Source: Folioceros fuciformis
Taxonomy: Eukaryota > Anthocerotophyta > Anthocerotopsida > Anthocerotales
Reading direction: 5' to 3'
NCBI GenBank assembly: GCA_049999805.1
Contig: JBNGIO010006380.1
Coordinates: 213,786 to 245,679 of the forward strand
Length of the DNA: 31,894 nt
Under the pieces are notes generated by a model that worked only from the letters and a program-made list of their open reading frames with translations, had not been told where the DNA came from and did not search any database. A program made the translations under genes and the position numbers. Positions 1 to 10,302 of the stretch are shown here, in pieces. The stretch's first letter is position 1. The number at the start of each line of letters is the position of its first letter.

Positions 1-717
1 AAAGATAGCACATGCATTTGTCACTTCATAATCAACAAATTCTTGTGAAAACATAGTAGGGGTCAATCGTATTATTTCAAGTCCCACATCCCTCATTTAA
101 CAAAGAAGCATTTCTATTTTTATGTAATCTCTATTGAACAAATCTTCATGTATTGCTTGGTTAACTTACTGTTACTCATCATCACTGCGAACATTCCATG
201 TTTCAAAACTAAGTTGATTGAAGTCTATATTCGATACACTACCACTTGCTCTCTCTTGCCATAACCCAGAGTGTTTCCAACAATTTCTAATGATTTTTCT
301 TTTTAACATCGATACACCAAGTTTTTTTATCACATTGTGATTGGATAAGTTAGATATTATTCATGCTATTTTAAACATTATATATATATATATATATTAT
401 AAAATTAAAATATTATTTATAAAATTGGACTATAGTGATAAAGAGTGCCTATTTTCATAAAACAAGTAACATATAATATTTATAGAGGTATAACATTTAG
501 CGATGTCACATTTAGAAAGGGTGGACTGTATGTCTCATAAAGTTTTGTCCTTCCCTTTAGGGACAAAGAGACTTATAGGAATAGTATATTTTTCTGGTAC
601 AATTATTTTTATTGTTGCAAACACATCTTTGATAGTCACATAAACTTTCTTCAAGTTTCATCACTCACCCCCACCATATGCCCGATACACAAGTGAATCC
701 ACCCACACAACGAGTCT
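1..717. other. AT-rich intergenic DNA with a TA microsatellite
   Basis: No open reading frame of note lies here and nothing resembles a known gene. The stretch is AT-rich and includes a short (TA)n run near 379-397. I see no clear transposon ends. Confidence 0.6.
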
Positions 718-952
718 AGCTGCTTTCAGTACCATACGAAGAGAGGATGTTTCCTTAGCACTTTCTATGTTATCTCCACACCCCTAGCTGTTTTCTCCAT
801 ACCTGTGAGCGCTTTCGGTTTCATGTGAAGAGTGCAAGAGGATGTCCTCTCCACGCTTTCTTGTCTATCTACACACCCTTGGCTGCTTTCACTACCACAT
901 GAAGAGCATAAGAGGATATCACCTCCTTACTTTCTTGTCTATCTCCACACCG
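718..952. repeat. degenerate tandem repeat, about 70-90 bp unit, about three copies
   Basis: The motif GCTGCTTTCA-x-TACCA-ACGAAGAG, then AGAGGAT, then CTTTCTTGTCTATCTCCACACC, recurs with changes at about 721-785, 809-879 and 883-951. The later two copies are closest to each other. No coding potential was recognised. This looks like decayed satellite or minisatellite DNA in a gene-poor flank. Confidence 0.55.
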
Positions 953-1017
953 CAAGGGTATTTCCCTTGATGGAACATTCTGATTGAAATGCCCTCGATG
1001 GAACTAATTGACACCTA

Positions 1018-1335
1018 ATGCACATTGCACTTGCCCAAGGAGAAATGAAATCCCCTTCCTTTATTCTTCAGCACATGAGGGCAAGTCTAAGGTATAAAGG
1101 GATTCACCCCAAACCACACCCAATGCACATTGCACTTGCCGAAGGGGGAATGAAATCCCCTTCCTTTATTCCACAACCCATGAGGGCAAGTCAAAGATAC
1201 AGAGGGATTCACCCCAAATCACACCCACTGCACATTGCACTCACCTAAGGAGAAATGGAATCCCCTTTATTTATTCCATAGCCCATGAGGGCAAGTCCAA
1301 GGAATAAAGGGATTCACCCAAAACCACAGTCGCAC
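1018..1335. repeat. 105-bp tandem repeat, three copies
   Basis: Copies start at 1018, 1123 and 1228, each beginning TGCACATTGCACT after one variable base. The period is exactly 105 bp, and each copy continues with GAAATCCCCTT and a GGGATTCACCCC-like stretch. Because 105 is divisible by three, the first two copies read as a 35-residue peptide repeat starting MHIALA. The third copy loses its start codon and gains a stop. More diverged related sequence (GGATTTACCCC, about 1398-1412) follows to about 1440. I regard it as non-coding satellite-like DNA. Confidence 0.8.
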
Positions 1336-1679
1336 TTAGGCCATTGGGGAGACCCCACACTACTATAAAAGGGCAAAGAAGGTGAATGCCCGTCAAAGGA
1401 TTTACCCCAAAGCACACCCACATTAATGTCATTAGGTGAAGAGTGAAGAAGGTGAATGCTCATTCACGCTCTTGGAGTGGCCTTTTGCTCTGTCCACGGC
1501 TCTAGGTAAGTTTCCAAGGGCTTCATCCTGCTTCTACACTCCCTACACAACATTGTTAAGGCTAGGTGCAACTAGTACGTAATAGGGAGGTGTAGTCCAT
1601 ACCCTCCAAGCCCTTCATATATGCATTATCATAGACTGTGTGCAGTGCCTACACAAACTACACAAAGGGGTTTGAGTAA

Positions 1680-2690
1680 TCATTCTTAGGACCTGCAATC
1701 AACACAACATAAAAAAGGTGTTGCAATATGCAAGCATGAGTTTACAATACCGTGCAAGGGCAAAAACGAATCCGCAATGTGCATAGGCATTTGCAACTTC
1801 AACCTACAAGACATAAAAGCACAAAGTGAATGCCCAAACTATGAGCACAATCTACAAAATACAATCTTCACCATAAGCCTGCAACCATAATCACCACCCA
1901 CAATTCTCAACCATAAGGTCCGAGCATCTTATAAGTACACTTAGCAACCACAAACTGCAACTAAAGTATAATTTGCAAGTACACTTTACGATTACTCTCT
2001 ACAAGGCCATGTGTAGATCCAATCTATGATCACAATCAATCTGTAACTAAAATTTGAGCCACAATCAATTTGCAACTAAAATTTGAGACTACAATCTAAA
2101 GCCACATTCAACAAGTACAATTTGGAAGCATAATCTACAATCACAATTCTCAACCATATGCTACAACTACATTCTACAACCATAACCAACAACTATACCT
2201 TGAAAACACAATATACAATTACAGTTACAAGGACATGTGCAGATTCCTTCTATCAATTTGCAGTTGCTTGTACTCACCACATAAGGGGTTTAGATAATCA
2301 TTCTTAGCATCTGCAATAAAGCACCACAAAGTGCATGCCCAACTTGTTACCACAGTTTGCACCTATAGGCTGTAGATACAATCACCATGCACAATCTACA
2401 CCCATAATTCTCAACCACAAGCTGCAATTGCATCCTACAACTTCAAACAACAACCACAATCTGAAAATATAGTTTGTGACTACACTTAGTGCATGCCATG
2501 TGTAGCTTCAATCTGCAACCATAATCAACTTGCAATGTACTTTCAATTTGCAACCACAATCAACTTGCAATTGAAATTGGCAAGTATAATATGCAACTAC
2601 TTTTTGCGATTACTTTCTGCCAGTACAATCTAGTATTACAATTTGCAACAACGATTTGCAAGGCCATGTGCAACAACAATCTCCAACTCC
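1680..2690. repeat. low-complexity region built of diverged CAACCACAATCTGCAA-like units
   Basis: About 1 kb of the plus strand is dominated by short variants of TGCAACTACAATC and GCAACCACAATC, many ending in AACTTGCAA or AACCATAA. The spacing is irregular, so this is a strongly diverged simple-repeat array rather than a clean satellite. No gene is seen. Confidence 0.6.
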
Positions 2691-3940
2691 AAAGTGGAGG
2701 ACAATATGCAAGGCACCAAGGTGGAAGGTAATATGCAAGGCACAAGGAAAACCAAGCAAATCTTTTATGAATGTGTTTGTTCATAAACTGTAAAGTTCAC
2801 AAATTGTCACACAAACCCTATAAAAAAATTGTCTATGCATCAGTTCACAATTGTCATACAATTTTTTTTTTTGTGTGTAACTATGGAGGTGGGCCTACTG
2901 ATGTGGCAATGTCCTCGTTGGGAAAATATGGGAGTTTCTCAAGTATATTCACATAGAAACTATAAAAAAAGTTAGTTGTGTCATATGGCTATTCCATAGC
3001 CTAGATCATACTACATAGAATTTTCAACGTGGTTAGCCTTCGTATTCTAGATTATTTTTAAATTAAGATTAAACATTTAATATGAATCATATTAAAATAA
3101 TTATATGATTTCATAGAAAATTATGCTCACAAATTTAGTCACGGGTATGGTATCATGTTGTCCAGCATTCTATACCATAGCCATTTGATATCCCCTAGAA
3201 AGATGTAGGAGCGAGCTAATCCTAGAAACTCTTCTAAACCCTAAACAACCTTAACCTTCCCTATAAAATGGGGTGAGGCAGAACCATGCAGTTAGAAGCC
3301 AAAGCAGGGGTCAGGTTTAAACACCGGACACAGCACTAGGCCTCCAAGTAGCCCGCCCTCCTCTTCTAGGAGGACTCGCAGCCAGCACCCTTGCTGCTGC
3401 TCTTTATTCGAATCACGAGTCAACAAGAACATACAGAGCTGGAGGGCTAGAGAGAACTCCCCATCTTTGCCTAAGCTAGGAGTTTAGCTCTCCCTTCTCT
3501 TCGCCACCTCCCACAGCTCCTTCACAGCACCTTTCATGTGCTCTCACAGCCCAAGCAACACATGCTCTCAAGGCATAGCCCAAGCACCCAGTGCTCTCAA
3601 GGCTTTGAGGAGATACTCCTCTCAACTCCACTGTACTGAACTTCCTCAAGTCACTAACTTAGCAATTACTTACTTAAGCACTTACTTAAGCCTTAAGCTA
3701 TTATTCACTACCACACACTTTTTCCTAGTTTTCCTAAGGCTGCATGCTTCTCATGCTCTCTAAGTAATGCAGCTTCTCATGCTCTCTTAGTAATGCAGCT
3801 TCTCATGCTCTCTTGGTAACCTACTCTGCTAAACATATTGCTTGGCACTCAAACCAACGTTGTTACTACGATTCCCTTTAATATACCATAGTAAATTATA
3901 CATATATTAAATTTCATAAATATATTAAAGACAAAAATTA
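2691..3940. other. intergenic region without recognisable genes
   Basis: Only short, unrecognised open frames occur here. A plant telo-box-like string, AAACCCTAAA, lies at 3236-3245. GC content rises from about 3240, with T/C-rich stretches between 3340 and 3720. A small 26-bp repeat is listed separately. Confidence 0.5.
3741..3816. repeat. 26-bp tandem repeat, two exact-length copies plus a partial one
   Basis: Units beginning TAATGCAGCTTCTCATGC occupy 3765-3790 and 3791-3816, with a shorter related copy just before (about 3741-3764). The two full units differ at one base near their end. This is a minisatellite with no coding sign. Confidence 0.8.
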
Positions 3941-4692
3941 TTGTGTGTCAGGGACAGCTCTCCCCTTCTTCCACAGGGGCCTACACGAACAACTGTATTT
4001 CATGGCGGAGAAGACCGCCGTGTTGACGACAGCAACATTTTTCATCTCCCGTACCACCTCGGCTACAACACTTGGTGCCAAGAGCAGAGTCTTCCTCCAC
4101 CGACTGCGCCGTCATCAGAAATTCCGATGAGTGCGGCCGGACGGCTTTCTCGACTCCAAGAATCGGCGTCCCGGGTGCACCTGGAAGTGTCCGGGAGCAA
4201 ACTTGACATTCCATACACAGCCGTCACAGCCTTGGCCAACATCTTTCCCGCGCTAGATTTTCTAGTGGTGCGAGCTGATGGCAAGATACAATCGACAGGA
4301 ACTGCGGTCCAGTTGATGCTCAAGCCAGTAGAAGTGCAGATCCGGTGCCCAGGCTTCCGAAGAACATGCACAAATCTGATGAGCTGACCGCAACCTGCCT
4401 GCCGCCCCAGAGTGACACGATCCAACCCGGCCGGCTACTGCGTTGAAGCTCTTGGCTGTTTCAGAAACAAAGACCAAGAAGCCGAAGCCTGGTGTGGAGT
4501 ACATCTGCCAAACTCATCCAAAAATGAGGAAACCAGGGACGGCAACGCAACAGTGCACCTGCACGGTGCAGGAGAGCTGATGGTCAGGTCAGTTGGTTGG
4601 ACGGCCTAGAACATGTAGGAAAGGAATTTGGAAATGAATTCCTCCTAACACAATGGTCCAAGCAGAACTCACCAGAATTAACATGATCATGG
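3941..4692. other. GC-richer unexplained segment next to the Pol IV gene 3' end
   Basis: Composition changes sharply near 3940, from AT-rich to balanced GC. Overlapping open frames exist on both strands. On the plus strand, a 42-codon frame from an ATG at 4002 is rich in Thr, Ser, Arg and Ala like an organelle-targeting peptide. A second frame to 4387 begins without an ATG and matches nothing I know. Since the Pol IV largest-subunit gene ends at 4693 on the minus strand, the simplest reading is its 3' untranslated and flanking sequence. A small unknown gene cannot be excluded. Confidence 0.3.
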
Positions 4693-7600
4693 TCACCTGC
4701 CTCCTCCTGAAAAATACTGCTTGTCAAAATTGTGCAACTTCTGCGGACACTCCCTTTTAATTCTCTCGCGTTCGCATTTCCGCAGAGACACGTCCACCCT
4801 GCTTCCATCCAGTCGGACGAGGAACAGGCAAGGAGACTTGTGCTGCGGATGAAATCCAAACTCCACAAACTTCACCCCAGGGCCAATCTTCTCCGTCTCA
4901 TTGGGGTGGAATTTCAGCACATCGGACAAAAGATAGGCTTGATCATATCCTGTCAGCTTCTCTCCTTCCCGATACCCGCCGTGCAGAACTCTCGTGATCC
5001 ACTTGTTTGTATCTCCCAGACTCTCTCCCTCAGCCATTGCGCCCCCATAATTCCTGTCAGCATTCAAGCGACGTGGCAGCTTGGGACGCCTGTTTTCTGG
5101 TGGTGGTGAGCGGCGACTAGGTAGTCCAGCCATGGAATATGGCCTCATTGCCCTCCTGCCCGGAGATGCCCATCTAGGTTGAAGAGGGTGGAAGTGGTCA
5201 GCTGAGAGAGAAGATGGTGGGATCAACTGGCTGGGCTGAACTTGGGCATCGGACGGCAGATTAGGCTCACCCTTAGTAATAGGTCTTGCCAGTTGGCTAC
5301 CAGCAGACAATGGTTTCGGTAGTCTGGGATCAACTTGGGTACCTGGTCTTCCAGCTGGGCCAGCAGACAATGGGCTCGGCAGGCTCGGCTCAACTTGCGT
5401 GGTGTGTCTTCTAGTGTAAGTTGAATGCAAGCAGTCAGCTTGGCGAGAAGTCAATCGTTTCAGCAAGTTGGGCTCGGCTTGGGCAGCTGCCTGCAATACA
5501 ACTGGGTTTGAAGACGGCGGTTTCATCAGAGTATCACTACGGACGTCAGGTGAGTGGAGGGGAAACTCTGACCTAGAAGAGGATACTATATTTACAGGAG
5601 GGATCACAGGGTTAGAAGCAGGTAGAATGGGGGCGGGGGATGGCTTGGATGAGGTTGGACAAACACCTGGTCTGAGAGGATACGGGGTGGATACCGCTTC
5701 ATCCTGCATATCCGACACCCACATTTCTGTACCATTATCCGACGGCGCACTCAGGTACTGACTGGAAGGAGTGCTTGGAATTTGTTCGGCCCCAGACATG
5801 TCTGCAAAGAAAGACAGGAACTCGTGCACATCCATGTTGAACTCTGCTTTGTCAGCCTGGTGATCTTTCCAGATGATCTCCATGTCGGCACCAGTTCCAA
5901 GTTGAACCTCTTTTCCCCAGACAGCCGACGTTACCACACTGGACAGGTTCTCGGTATCACCTCTTACTGAGGCCTGAGCAAACTTTCTCAAAGGTTCCTG
6001 GTCAGTAGCCTGAGTGAAGGGTGCGGTCAGCTTGTAGTACATTAGAAAATCTTGGTACCCTGGCGAGTTCATTCCCAAAACGTTGCCTGTGTGCACCATG
6101 GTGTCCGCTATAAGTTTGAGAAGCTTCCTGTCCATCACACTGTTCATGGTACTGGTGGCCAGGGTGAGACGCTGCAAGATGCAGCTCCTAGCAGCACTCA
6201 CGCCCAGATTATGGCGAATTTCTTGGATGCTGCCAGGCATACTACGCTTCCAGTCTATCAAGTCTGCCACCATCATGCATGCGTCTGTCACGATCTGCCA
6301 GGGCTGACCCCTGGCAGTCCTCTTCTTCAACTTTCCCACCTTATAGTGAGATTTAACGACCACATCGAGCACTAACCCGCCACCAAAATCAACATCTTTC
6401 TCATCATCAGTAATGCTATCATCGGGCACCTGTGTTCTACATATATAGTCTTCGCATCTGATCTTGACTGATTCTATCCGCTCATCTCCTCTCACGACAG
6501 TCTCCATAACTGCTGGAAAGACCTTATCCCTGAGTATTTCCAAGTTCTCTTGTGCCTTCTCATCCGATGTATCATCCATCAGATGGTGGAATACGTGCAA
6601 ACACGGCTCTGTGGTGCTGAGGGGATGTGGATTACTAAGGGTGATGGCAGAAGTACAAGGATGACATGGAACCACTTCCACTTTGGAAAACTGAATTGCC
6701 TTCGGAATGGTGTCCAGACGCCTCCTGACCCGTTGTGCAATCATCTCCAGGTTCAGATCACACCTCTCCATGTCTTCCCCACTTAGTTGCATATGTCCAA
6801 GATATGGCGATGTTCGATGGGGTGTGGGACCCGTGTGCACATCATCTGTTGGAGTTAGATCCAGATCCTCTTCTACTGGACACGCCTCTACTGGACGATA
6901 CTCTATGACACATCTCCTCAAGAGCGATGTCAAGTGCATGATTTTCAGAAACTCCTGAATTTGCAAGGCTGCCGAATGACTTTTCACAACAGTTCGCACT
7001 TTTTTAGCCAGCCTCAATGTCACCAGACGATCAACTTCCTTGAGTGGAGCTGTGGCCCTTGTGAAGAAGGTCTCCCTCAACAGCCCAAGAGGATCCATCT
7101 TGCCTGCCGCTTGGGATGAACCCAGCACGAAGTTATAAGCTGGTTCAGCCAGAGACGTCGCTGCCAAGGCCCCGACAGCTTCTCCTGCCATAGCAGGATT
7201 GTCAAGGGATTTCTCAGGCCCTTCGGTGCTGGCCCCCTGGGCCAAATCCTCTGGTGCTCTGCCAAATCTGAGCTGAATAACCTGCTGTGCTAAACGATGC
7301 CTGACACTTCCATCATAAGCTAAGTACATGTCCCGCATAAAAAGCATTAAAGACTTGAAAATTTTGTTCGGGAGCTCAAGTCCATAGCTAGGGGCAGAGC
7401 TCCTTGAGCACATTGCTTGTACAAAGAACTCCTTGGGTCTCAACCCATCCACCAGTGCTCTTCGGATCAAGCCTGAAGCCTCCCAATGACCGGGCAGGTC
7501 CTCAACACCGAATCTCAGGCTTTGCCCCTCTGTAGTAAAAGGCGCCCCTAACCTGTAGGGAAGCACTTCATTTCCTTTGTGGAGGTGGAGGCCGAGACAC

Positions 7601-10302
7601 CCAGCTTGTTGTAGGAGCTTTCCCATGCTGCCCTTGCTGCCTGCTCTCACCATTGCCAAGAGGGAGTTGTCGGGTCGTATGTAACGCATTATCACATACT
7701 CGATTCTTCTGGAAAAGAGGCTCTGGAACTTGGCCACTCCCAAACTCTGCAAGGCTTTCACCTTGTCAGCGCTCCTTTTGGTGAAGGTGGCGTCGTCGGA
7801 TTTCACGTTCAAGTTCCGTGTTGATCTTGGAACAAATGGATCCGACATCAGTTGCTCACGTGAAGCATTAGTGATGGCCATGTCCAGCTGATCTCCTATC
7901 TCCTTAAGCATCGTCTTCCGGGTGCTGTCTAGAGCCACCATGAAGTCACTCAGGCCCACACTGAAACCCCTCTGCGACAGCCACCAATTGGACATGGCCT
8001 GGATGGCATTCAGATGGCTCAACGTCACTGGTGGACCAGCTTCATTATAGATGGCCTTGACCACTCCGGTGGCGGACTTGTTGAGCCAAGGGGAGCCACC
8101 ATCGGAGTCCAAAATCTCCCCGTGGAGAATATAGACTCCCCCACCCTGGTACTTCAAGGTGGGGGGCAGAGTCATGCTAAACACTTGCTTGCCCGTCCAC
8201 CTGGATCCCTGAGGTGACTTGACGATGGCTGGTATGGGGACCTTGGAGGATCCCAGCATCGCAAACGTGCCCACATAATCTCTGGTCAGGAAAACGTCTC
8301 CCTGGACCAGCAGATGTGCACCGAGCAAGGTGTCCTGAGTGAGGGACACAATGGGCTGCCCACACTGCGGGTTGATGAGCTGCTGTTCCACAGTCATGAG
8401 CTCATGGCACTCCACTGTGGAAGGGAGAGACTGCGGAACAAACACAGAGAAACAATCACCATCAAAATCTGCTCCGAAAGGGGTACAGATGAGGGGATTC
8501 AACCCGATAGCAGTGCTGGAGTGCAGCACCGCACGAAGTGCAATGAGGGAATGCTTGTGAGCCGAAGGCGGCCGATTTGCCACCACAAGATCACCATCCT
8601 GGAGGTGACGGTGCACCAGATCCCCAACCTCCACCTCAAACCGTCCCTCGTATTGACTGAGCGTATACTTGACATCATTCCTGACCACCCAGGTAGCCCC
8701 AGTTTCATGCATACCCCTCACCGACCCGTTGTGCACATAACCCTGCAACCTCTGCTGATTAAACAGCGTGACCACCTCGGGAACCGTGACAGTACTCGCG
8801 ATGGTGAAGGGAATCCCAATCTCCTGAATGAGAAGAGAAGGATCCCCGGTAACCGCTCCCCGAAAGCAGAAGTCGGAGAATTTCCCAAAAACAACGTTCT
8901 TCATCCACAATTTGCCGGACGCCGCACGCCCCTTCTGCAAGGTGCCGTCGGGCTTCTTCTCGGGCTCCTCCTTCATCTTGGAAGCTCTGAGGTAGCGGAC
9001 GTAGGCCAGCTGCAGGCGGGTGTAGTCATTGAGGCTGCGGAAGAAGGTGCGGCCGGCCGAGTTTTCACGGATGTCTCTCACCTCCTTCAACAGCTGCGTG
9101 AGCTTCTTGGTGGCTGGGTCATTCTCGAGCGGAGCAATCATGGTGCTGCCGAAGCGCTCCACCACCCGGGTGCAATTGGGCGGCACGGGCACGCAGGACA
9201 GAATCAAAGAGGCAGGATCAGCCACCCCAGTGGCCTTCCGCACCTCCTTCATCACGTCCTCCGGCAGCGCCTTGAGCAGCTTGTGGGCCTCCCTGGGCAG
9301 CAAGTACCTGCTCGTCAGCGGATCATCGTCGGTGGTCTTGTTGATAGGCCCCCCCAGGAAGTCCCAGTAATCCGGGGCCAGCTCGGGTGGCAGACAACCG
9401 TCCTCGTCCTTGGTGCGGCCGGCCACCATCTGGATCAGGTCCACTGGCGTGCCCCGGCAATCTCTGGGCGACAGCTTGAAGTTGAGCTCGGGGTAGAGAG
9501 CGTTCCCGCGCGAGGAGCAGAATTTGCACGCCTCCTCTTCCTGCTCCACTGCTGTTCCTCGCCTTCCACCAGCCAAGTCATCATCTTGTTGTTCGTCCTG
9601 GGACTCGCCATCCTCGTCCTCACCGGGCTCCAAATCCTCCGCGTCCGTCTCCACCTCCACCCCCACTTCCAGCCCCTCCTCCTCCTGCTGCTGGTAGAGC
9701 CGGGAGCGGCGCCTCCTCTTGGCAGGTCCGGCGGGGGCCAAAGCCCGCCTCTTCTTCCGAACGCCGCTCTTGAAGCCCCCTCCTCCGCGGATGGGCCTGC
9801 CCCCGCACTTGGGCAATTCGAGCGGGGACGGGGACCGTAACTGGGAGCCGGAGTCGGAGCCTGCGTGGGATTGCTCCTGCAGCTCCGGCAGCCAGGCGTC
9901 GAATTCCGGGGCCTCGAGCTGCAGCTTCTTCTTCCGTCTCAGCCTGGAGCGGTTGCAGCGGAAGCAGACTGCGCGGAGCACCCTGATGAGGGCGGCGACG
10001 AAGAGCGGGTGGTAAATCTTCTCCGGGAGCGATATATGGCCGAAGTGACCCTCGCAGTCCCTGGTGCTGTCGGCGCGGCAGGTGAGGCAGTGGCGCTCCC
10101 CGGAGCCGCACGGCAAACCCAGCCGCGGGTCGTGCAGGTCCTTGGCCCGCTCCAGGTGCCGGGACTCGCTGTCGAAGACGGAGAAATCCTGCAGCTCCTG
10201 CGACGGCATCACCTGGAAGCGGATGGCCCTGAGGCGCTCCCGCTGGGGAGCCCCAAGGGCCGGGTCGTCCACCTGCTCCCCCTTCTCCTCCCGAGGCCTC
10301 AT
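4693..10302 (-). CDS. NRPD1: largest subunit of plant RNA polymerase IV/V, probably Pol IV (NRPD1)
   Basis: This encodes the catalytic largest subunit of the nuclear polymerase that makes RNA for RNA-directed DNA methylation. The product is about 1869 aa in one uninterrupted frame. Residues 72-86 hold the clamp zinc motif (C72, C75, C83, H86) with CEGHFGH. A basic then acidic insert spans about 181-258. The metal-A site ADFDGD lies at 611-616. The bridge-helix region (about 957-990) and trigger-loop region (about 1041-1080) have lost Pol II consensus, as is typical of Pol IV/V. A Pro/Ser-rich linker (about 1504-1765) leads to a C-terminal DCL/DUF3223 domain (about 1766-1845: VLHGGYREGEKLTG, KFHPNETEKIG, VRLDGS). 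That domain rules out Pol I, II and III. The near absence of GW/WG motifs favours NRPD1 over NRPE1, but this is inference. The chosen start, MRPREEKGEQ, has G at -3. The frame stays open upstream to an ATG at 10485, which would add 61 low-complexity residues. Confidence 0.85.
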   Translation of the reverse strand: MRPREEKGEQVDDPALGAPQRERLRAIRFQVMPSQELQDFSVFDSESRHLERAKDLHDPRLGLPCGSGERHCLTCRADSTRDCEGHFGHISLPEKIYHPLFVAALIRVLRAVCFRCNRSRLRRKKKLQLEAPEFDAWLPELQEQSHAGSDSGSQLRSPSPLELPKCGGRPIRGGGGFKSGVRKKRRALAPAGPAKRRRRSRLYQQQEEEGLEVGVEVETDAEDLEPGEDEDGESQDEQQDDDLAGGRRGTAVEQEEEACKFCSSRGNALYPELNFKLSPRDCRGTPVDLIQMVAGRTKDEDGCLPPELAPDYWDFLGGPINKTTDDDPLTSRYLLPREAHKLLKALPEDVMKEVRKATGVADPASLILSCVPVPPNCTRVVERFGSTMIAPLENDPATKKLTQLLKEVRDIRENSAGRTFFRSLNDYTRLQLAYVRYLRASKMKEEPEKKPDGTLQKGRAASGKLWMKNVVFGKFSDFCFRGAVTGDPSLLIQEIGIPFTIASTVTVPEVVTLFNQQRLQGYVHNGSVRGMHETGATWVVRNDVKYTLSQYEGRFEVEVGDLVHRHLQDGDLVVANRPPSAHKHSLIALRAVLHSSTAIGLNPLICTPFGADFDGDCFSVFVPQSLPSTVECHELMTVEQQLINPQCGQPIVSLTQDTLLGAHLLVQGDVFLTRDYVGTFAMLGSSKVPIPAIVKSPQGSRWTGKQVFSMTLPPTLKYQGGGVYILHGEILDSDGGSPWLNKSATGVVKAIYNEAGPPVTLSHLNAIQAMSNWWLSQRGFSVGLSDFMVALDSTRKTMLKEIGDQLDMAITNASREQLMSDPFVPRSTRNLNVKSDDATFTKRSADKVKALQSLGVAKFQSLFSRRIEYVIMRYIRPDNSLLAMVRAGSKGSMGKLLQQAGCLGLHLHKGNEVLPYRLGAPFTTEGQSLRFGVEDLPGHWEASGLIRRALVDGLRPKEFFVQAMCSRSSAPSYGLELPNKIFKSLMLFMRDMYLAYDGSVRHRLAQQVIQLRFGRAPEDLAQGASTEGPEKSLDNPAMAGEAVGALAATSLAEPAYNFVLGSSQAAGKMDPLGLLRETFFTRATAPLKEVDRLVTLRLAKKVRTVVKSHSAALQIQEFLKIMHLTSLLRRCVIEYRPVEACPVEEDLDLTPTDDVHTGPTPHRTSPYLGHMQLSGEDMERCDLNLEMIAQRVRRRLDTIPKAIQFSKVEVVPCHPCTSAITLSNPHPLSTTEPCLHVFHHLMDDTSDEKAQENLEILRDKVFPAVMETVVRGDERIESVKIRCEDYICRTQVPDDSITDDEKDVDFGGGLVLDVVVKSHYKVGKLKKRTARGQPWQIVTDACMMVADLIDWKRSMPGSIQEIRHNLGVSAARSCILQRLTLATSTMNSVMDRKLLKLIADTMVHTGNVLGMNSPGYQDFLMYYKLTAPFTQATDQEPLRKFAQASVRGDTENLSSVVTSAVWGKEVQLGTGADMEIIWKDHQADKAEFNMDVHEFLSFFADMSGAEQIPSTPSSQYLSAPSDNGTEMWVSDMQDEAVSTPYPLRPGVCPTSSKPSPAPILPASNPVIPPVNIVSSSRSEFPLHSPDVRSDTLMKPPSSNPVVLQAAAQAEPNLLKRLTSRQADCLHSTYTRRHTTQVEPSLPSPLSAGPAGRPGTQVDPRLPKPLSAGSQLARPITKGEPNLPSDAQVQPSQLIPPSSLSADHFHPLQPRWASPGRRAMRPYSMAGLPSRRSPPPENRRPKLPRRLNADRNYGGAMAEGESLGDTNKWITRVLHGGYREGEKLTGYDQAYLLSDVLKFHPNETEKIGPGVKFVEFGFHPQHKSPCLFLVRLDGSRVDVSLRKCERERIKRECPQKLHNFDKQYFSGGGR
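5197..5490 (-). repeat. in-frame peptide repeat in the Pol IV C-terminal linker
   Basis: Within the Pro-rich linker, a unit of about 20-21 residues recurs in the pattern (T)Q-x-E/D-P-x-L-P-x-PLSAG. The best copies read TQVEPSLPSPLSAG and TQVDPRLPKPLSAG. Weaker copies are AQAEPNLLKRL upstream, and TKGEPNLPSD and QVQPSQLIPPSSLSA downstream. The DNA of the two best copies (about 5281-5402) is also clearly repeated (CCAGCAGACAATGG occurs twice), so expansion was recent. Confidence 0.75.

Noticed and set aside
8314-9840. 508-codon open frame on the plus strand
   Set aside because: It lies wholly opposite the conserved Pol IV coding sequence, has a Leu/Gly/His-rich shadow composition and resembles no known protein.
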